This document shows, piece after piece, positions 6,315 through 6,604 of a stretch of DNA of 6,604 bases. This DNA comes from Flavobacterium sp. (lineage in GTDB: Bacteria; Bacteroidota; Bacteroidia; Flavobacteriales; Flavobacteriaceae): NCBI GenBank assembly GCA_015478765.1, contig JADMKR010000045.1, positions 1 to 6,604 on the forward strand, written 5' to 3'. Position 1 is the stretch's first letter. Each line of letters begins with the position of its first letter. Made by a program: the position numbers and the translations under genes. The notes under the pieces were generated by a model. It was not told where the DNA came from. It searched no databases and saw nothing but the letters and a program-made list of their open reading frames with translations.

Positions 6315-6331
6315 CCTTAAACCGTTGCATT

Positions 6332-6604
6332 ATGTCGAACTTAAGTATCTATGAGAAAAAATGGCTGGATCTTGTATTTGAAGGTCGCAACCAGGATTAC
6401 GGCGCGTACCAGCTACGCCTTCAAAATCCGCGTACTACACTATTGGCACTTTTTCTTGGAATTCTGTTATTTGGCGCCGCTTTGCTCGCGTCGGTACTTG
6501 CGATGGATAAACCAGGCATTGTATCAACACCGGCTTTCGATCCTGACACAATTATCAGAGTGACATCCTATGATCCTCCCAAACCACCTACACCTGAAAC
6601 AGCA
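6332..6604 (+). CDS. Energy transducer TonB, N-terminal part (runs off the window)
   Basis: From ATG at 6332 the frame is open for 91 codons to the window edge. The product begins MSNLSIYEKKWLDLVFEG, then NQDYGAYQLR, a single membrane helix at about residues 37-58, and the first part of a periplasmic Pro-rich region (DPPKPPTPET, 81-90). This matches the N-terminus of the TonB proteins of Bacteroidota, which carry a cytoplasmic GAYxLR segment before the helix. TonB links the ExbB-ExbD proton motor to outer-membrane TonB-dependent receptors. The C-terminal receptor-binding domain lies outside the window, so integrity cannot be judged. The gene lies 115 nt after the sigma factor on the same strand. 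It may be co-transcribed with it or have its own unrecognised promoter. Confidence 0.88.
   Translation, partial: MSNLSIYEKKWLDLVFEGRNQDYGAYQLRLQNPRTTLLALFLGILLFGAALLASVLAMDKPGIVSTPAFDPDTIIRVTSYDPPKPPTPETA

Noticed and set aside
6351..6563. 70-codon plus-strand frame over the tonB start
   Set aside because: The frame starting at 6332 gives a recognisable TonB N-terminus with a membrane helix and a Pro-rich tail, so this frame is a shadow of it.
5665..6604. A sigma factor / anti-sigma / TonB-dependent receptor signalling cassette (FecI-FecR type)
   Set aside because: No FecR-like anti-sigma gene or receptor gene follows the sigma factor; the next gene is tonB itself, so the window does not support this arrangement.

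Overview
This window looks like a stretch of ordinary chromosome from a member of the Bacteroidota, most likely Flavobacteriaceae (Flavobacterium or a near relative). Four things point there. Promoters have the Bacteroidota form (TTG, about 20 nt, TAnnTTTG) rather than the TTGACA/TATAAT form. Leaders before start codons are A/T-rich, with no Shine-Dalgarno sequence. The proteins are of flavobacterial type: RecF starting MYLKNLS, a short sigma-70 factor starting EINQYIE, and a TonB starting MSNLSIYEKKW. Finally, a short MATFNKRGY N-terminus is divergent from recF. GC content judged by eye is in the low 40s percent, rather high for typical Flavobacterium.

Layout. Positions 1-66 (minus strand) hold the first 22 codons of a gene leaving the window, probably the tetratricopeptide-repeat protein found next to recF in this group. 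Positions 67-289 are a divergent intergenic region with one good promoter in each direction. Everything after that is on the plus strand: recF (290-1369); a lipoprotein fusing rhodanese and thioredoxin domains (1398-2090), with a promoter overlapping the end of recF; a DUF2461 protein (2090-2761), overlapping the previous gene by one base; and murB (2769-3779), seven bases later. These last three are probably one transcript. After a 75-nt gap with a weak terminator-like hairpin comes a PaiB-like FMN-binding split-barrel protein (3855-4469). A second gap (98 nt) carries a good -7 box and a small direct repeat in the leader. It leads into a membrane-anchored family 2 glycosyltransferase (4568-5674), whose end overlaps the start of a sigma-70-family sigma factor (5665-6216, probably a TTG start). 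After 115 nt the window ends inside a TonB energy-transducer gene (6332 onward).

How the genes relate. The set is mixed housekeeping: DNA repair (RecF), peptidoglycan precursor synthesis (MurB), envelope redox or sulfur handling (rhodanese-thioredoxin lipoprotein), envelope glycan synthesis (glycosyltransferase), transcription control (sigma factor) and outer-membrane transport (TonB). No pathway links all of them, although several concern the cell envelope.

I found no RNA genes, CRISPR arrays, insertion sequences, phage genes or toxin-antitoxin pairs, and no convincing new system. The points most worth a second look are the rhodanese-thioredoxin lipoprotein, the glycosyltransferase/sigma overlap with its non-ATG start, and small repeats in the leaders of the glycosyltransferase and tonB genes.
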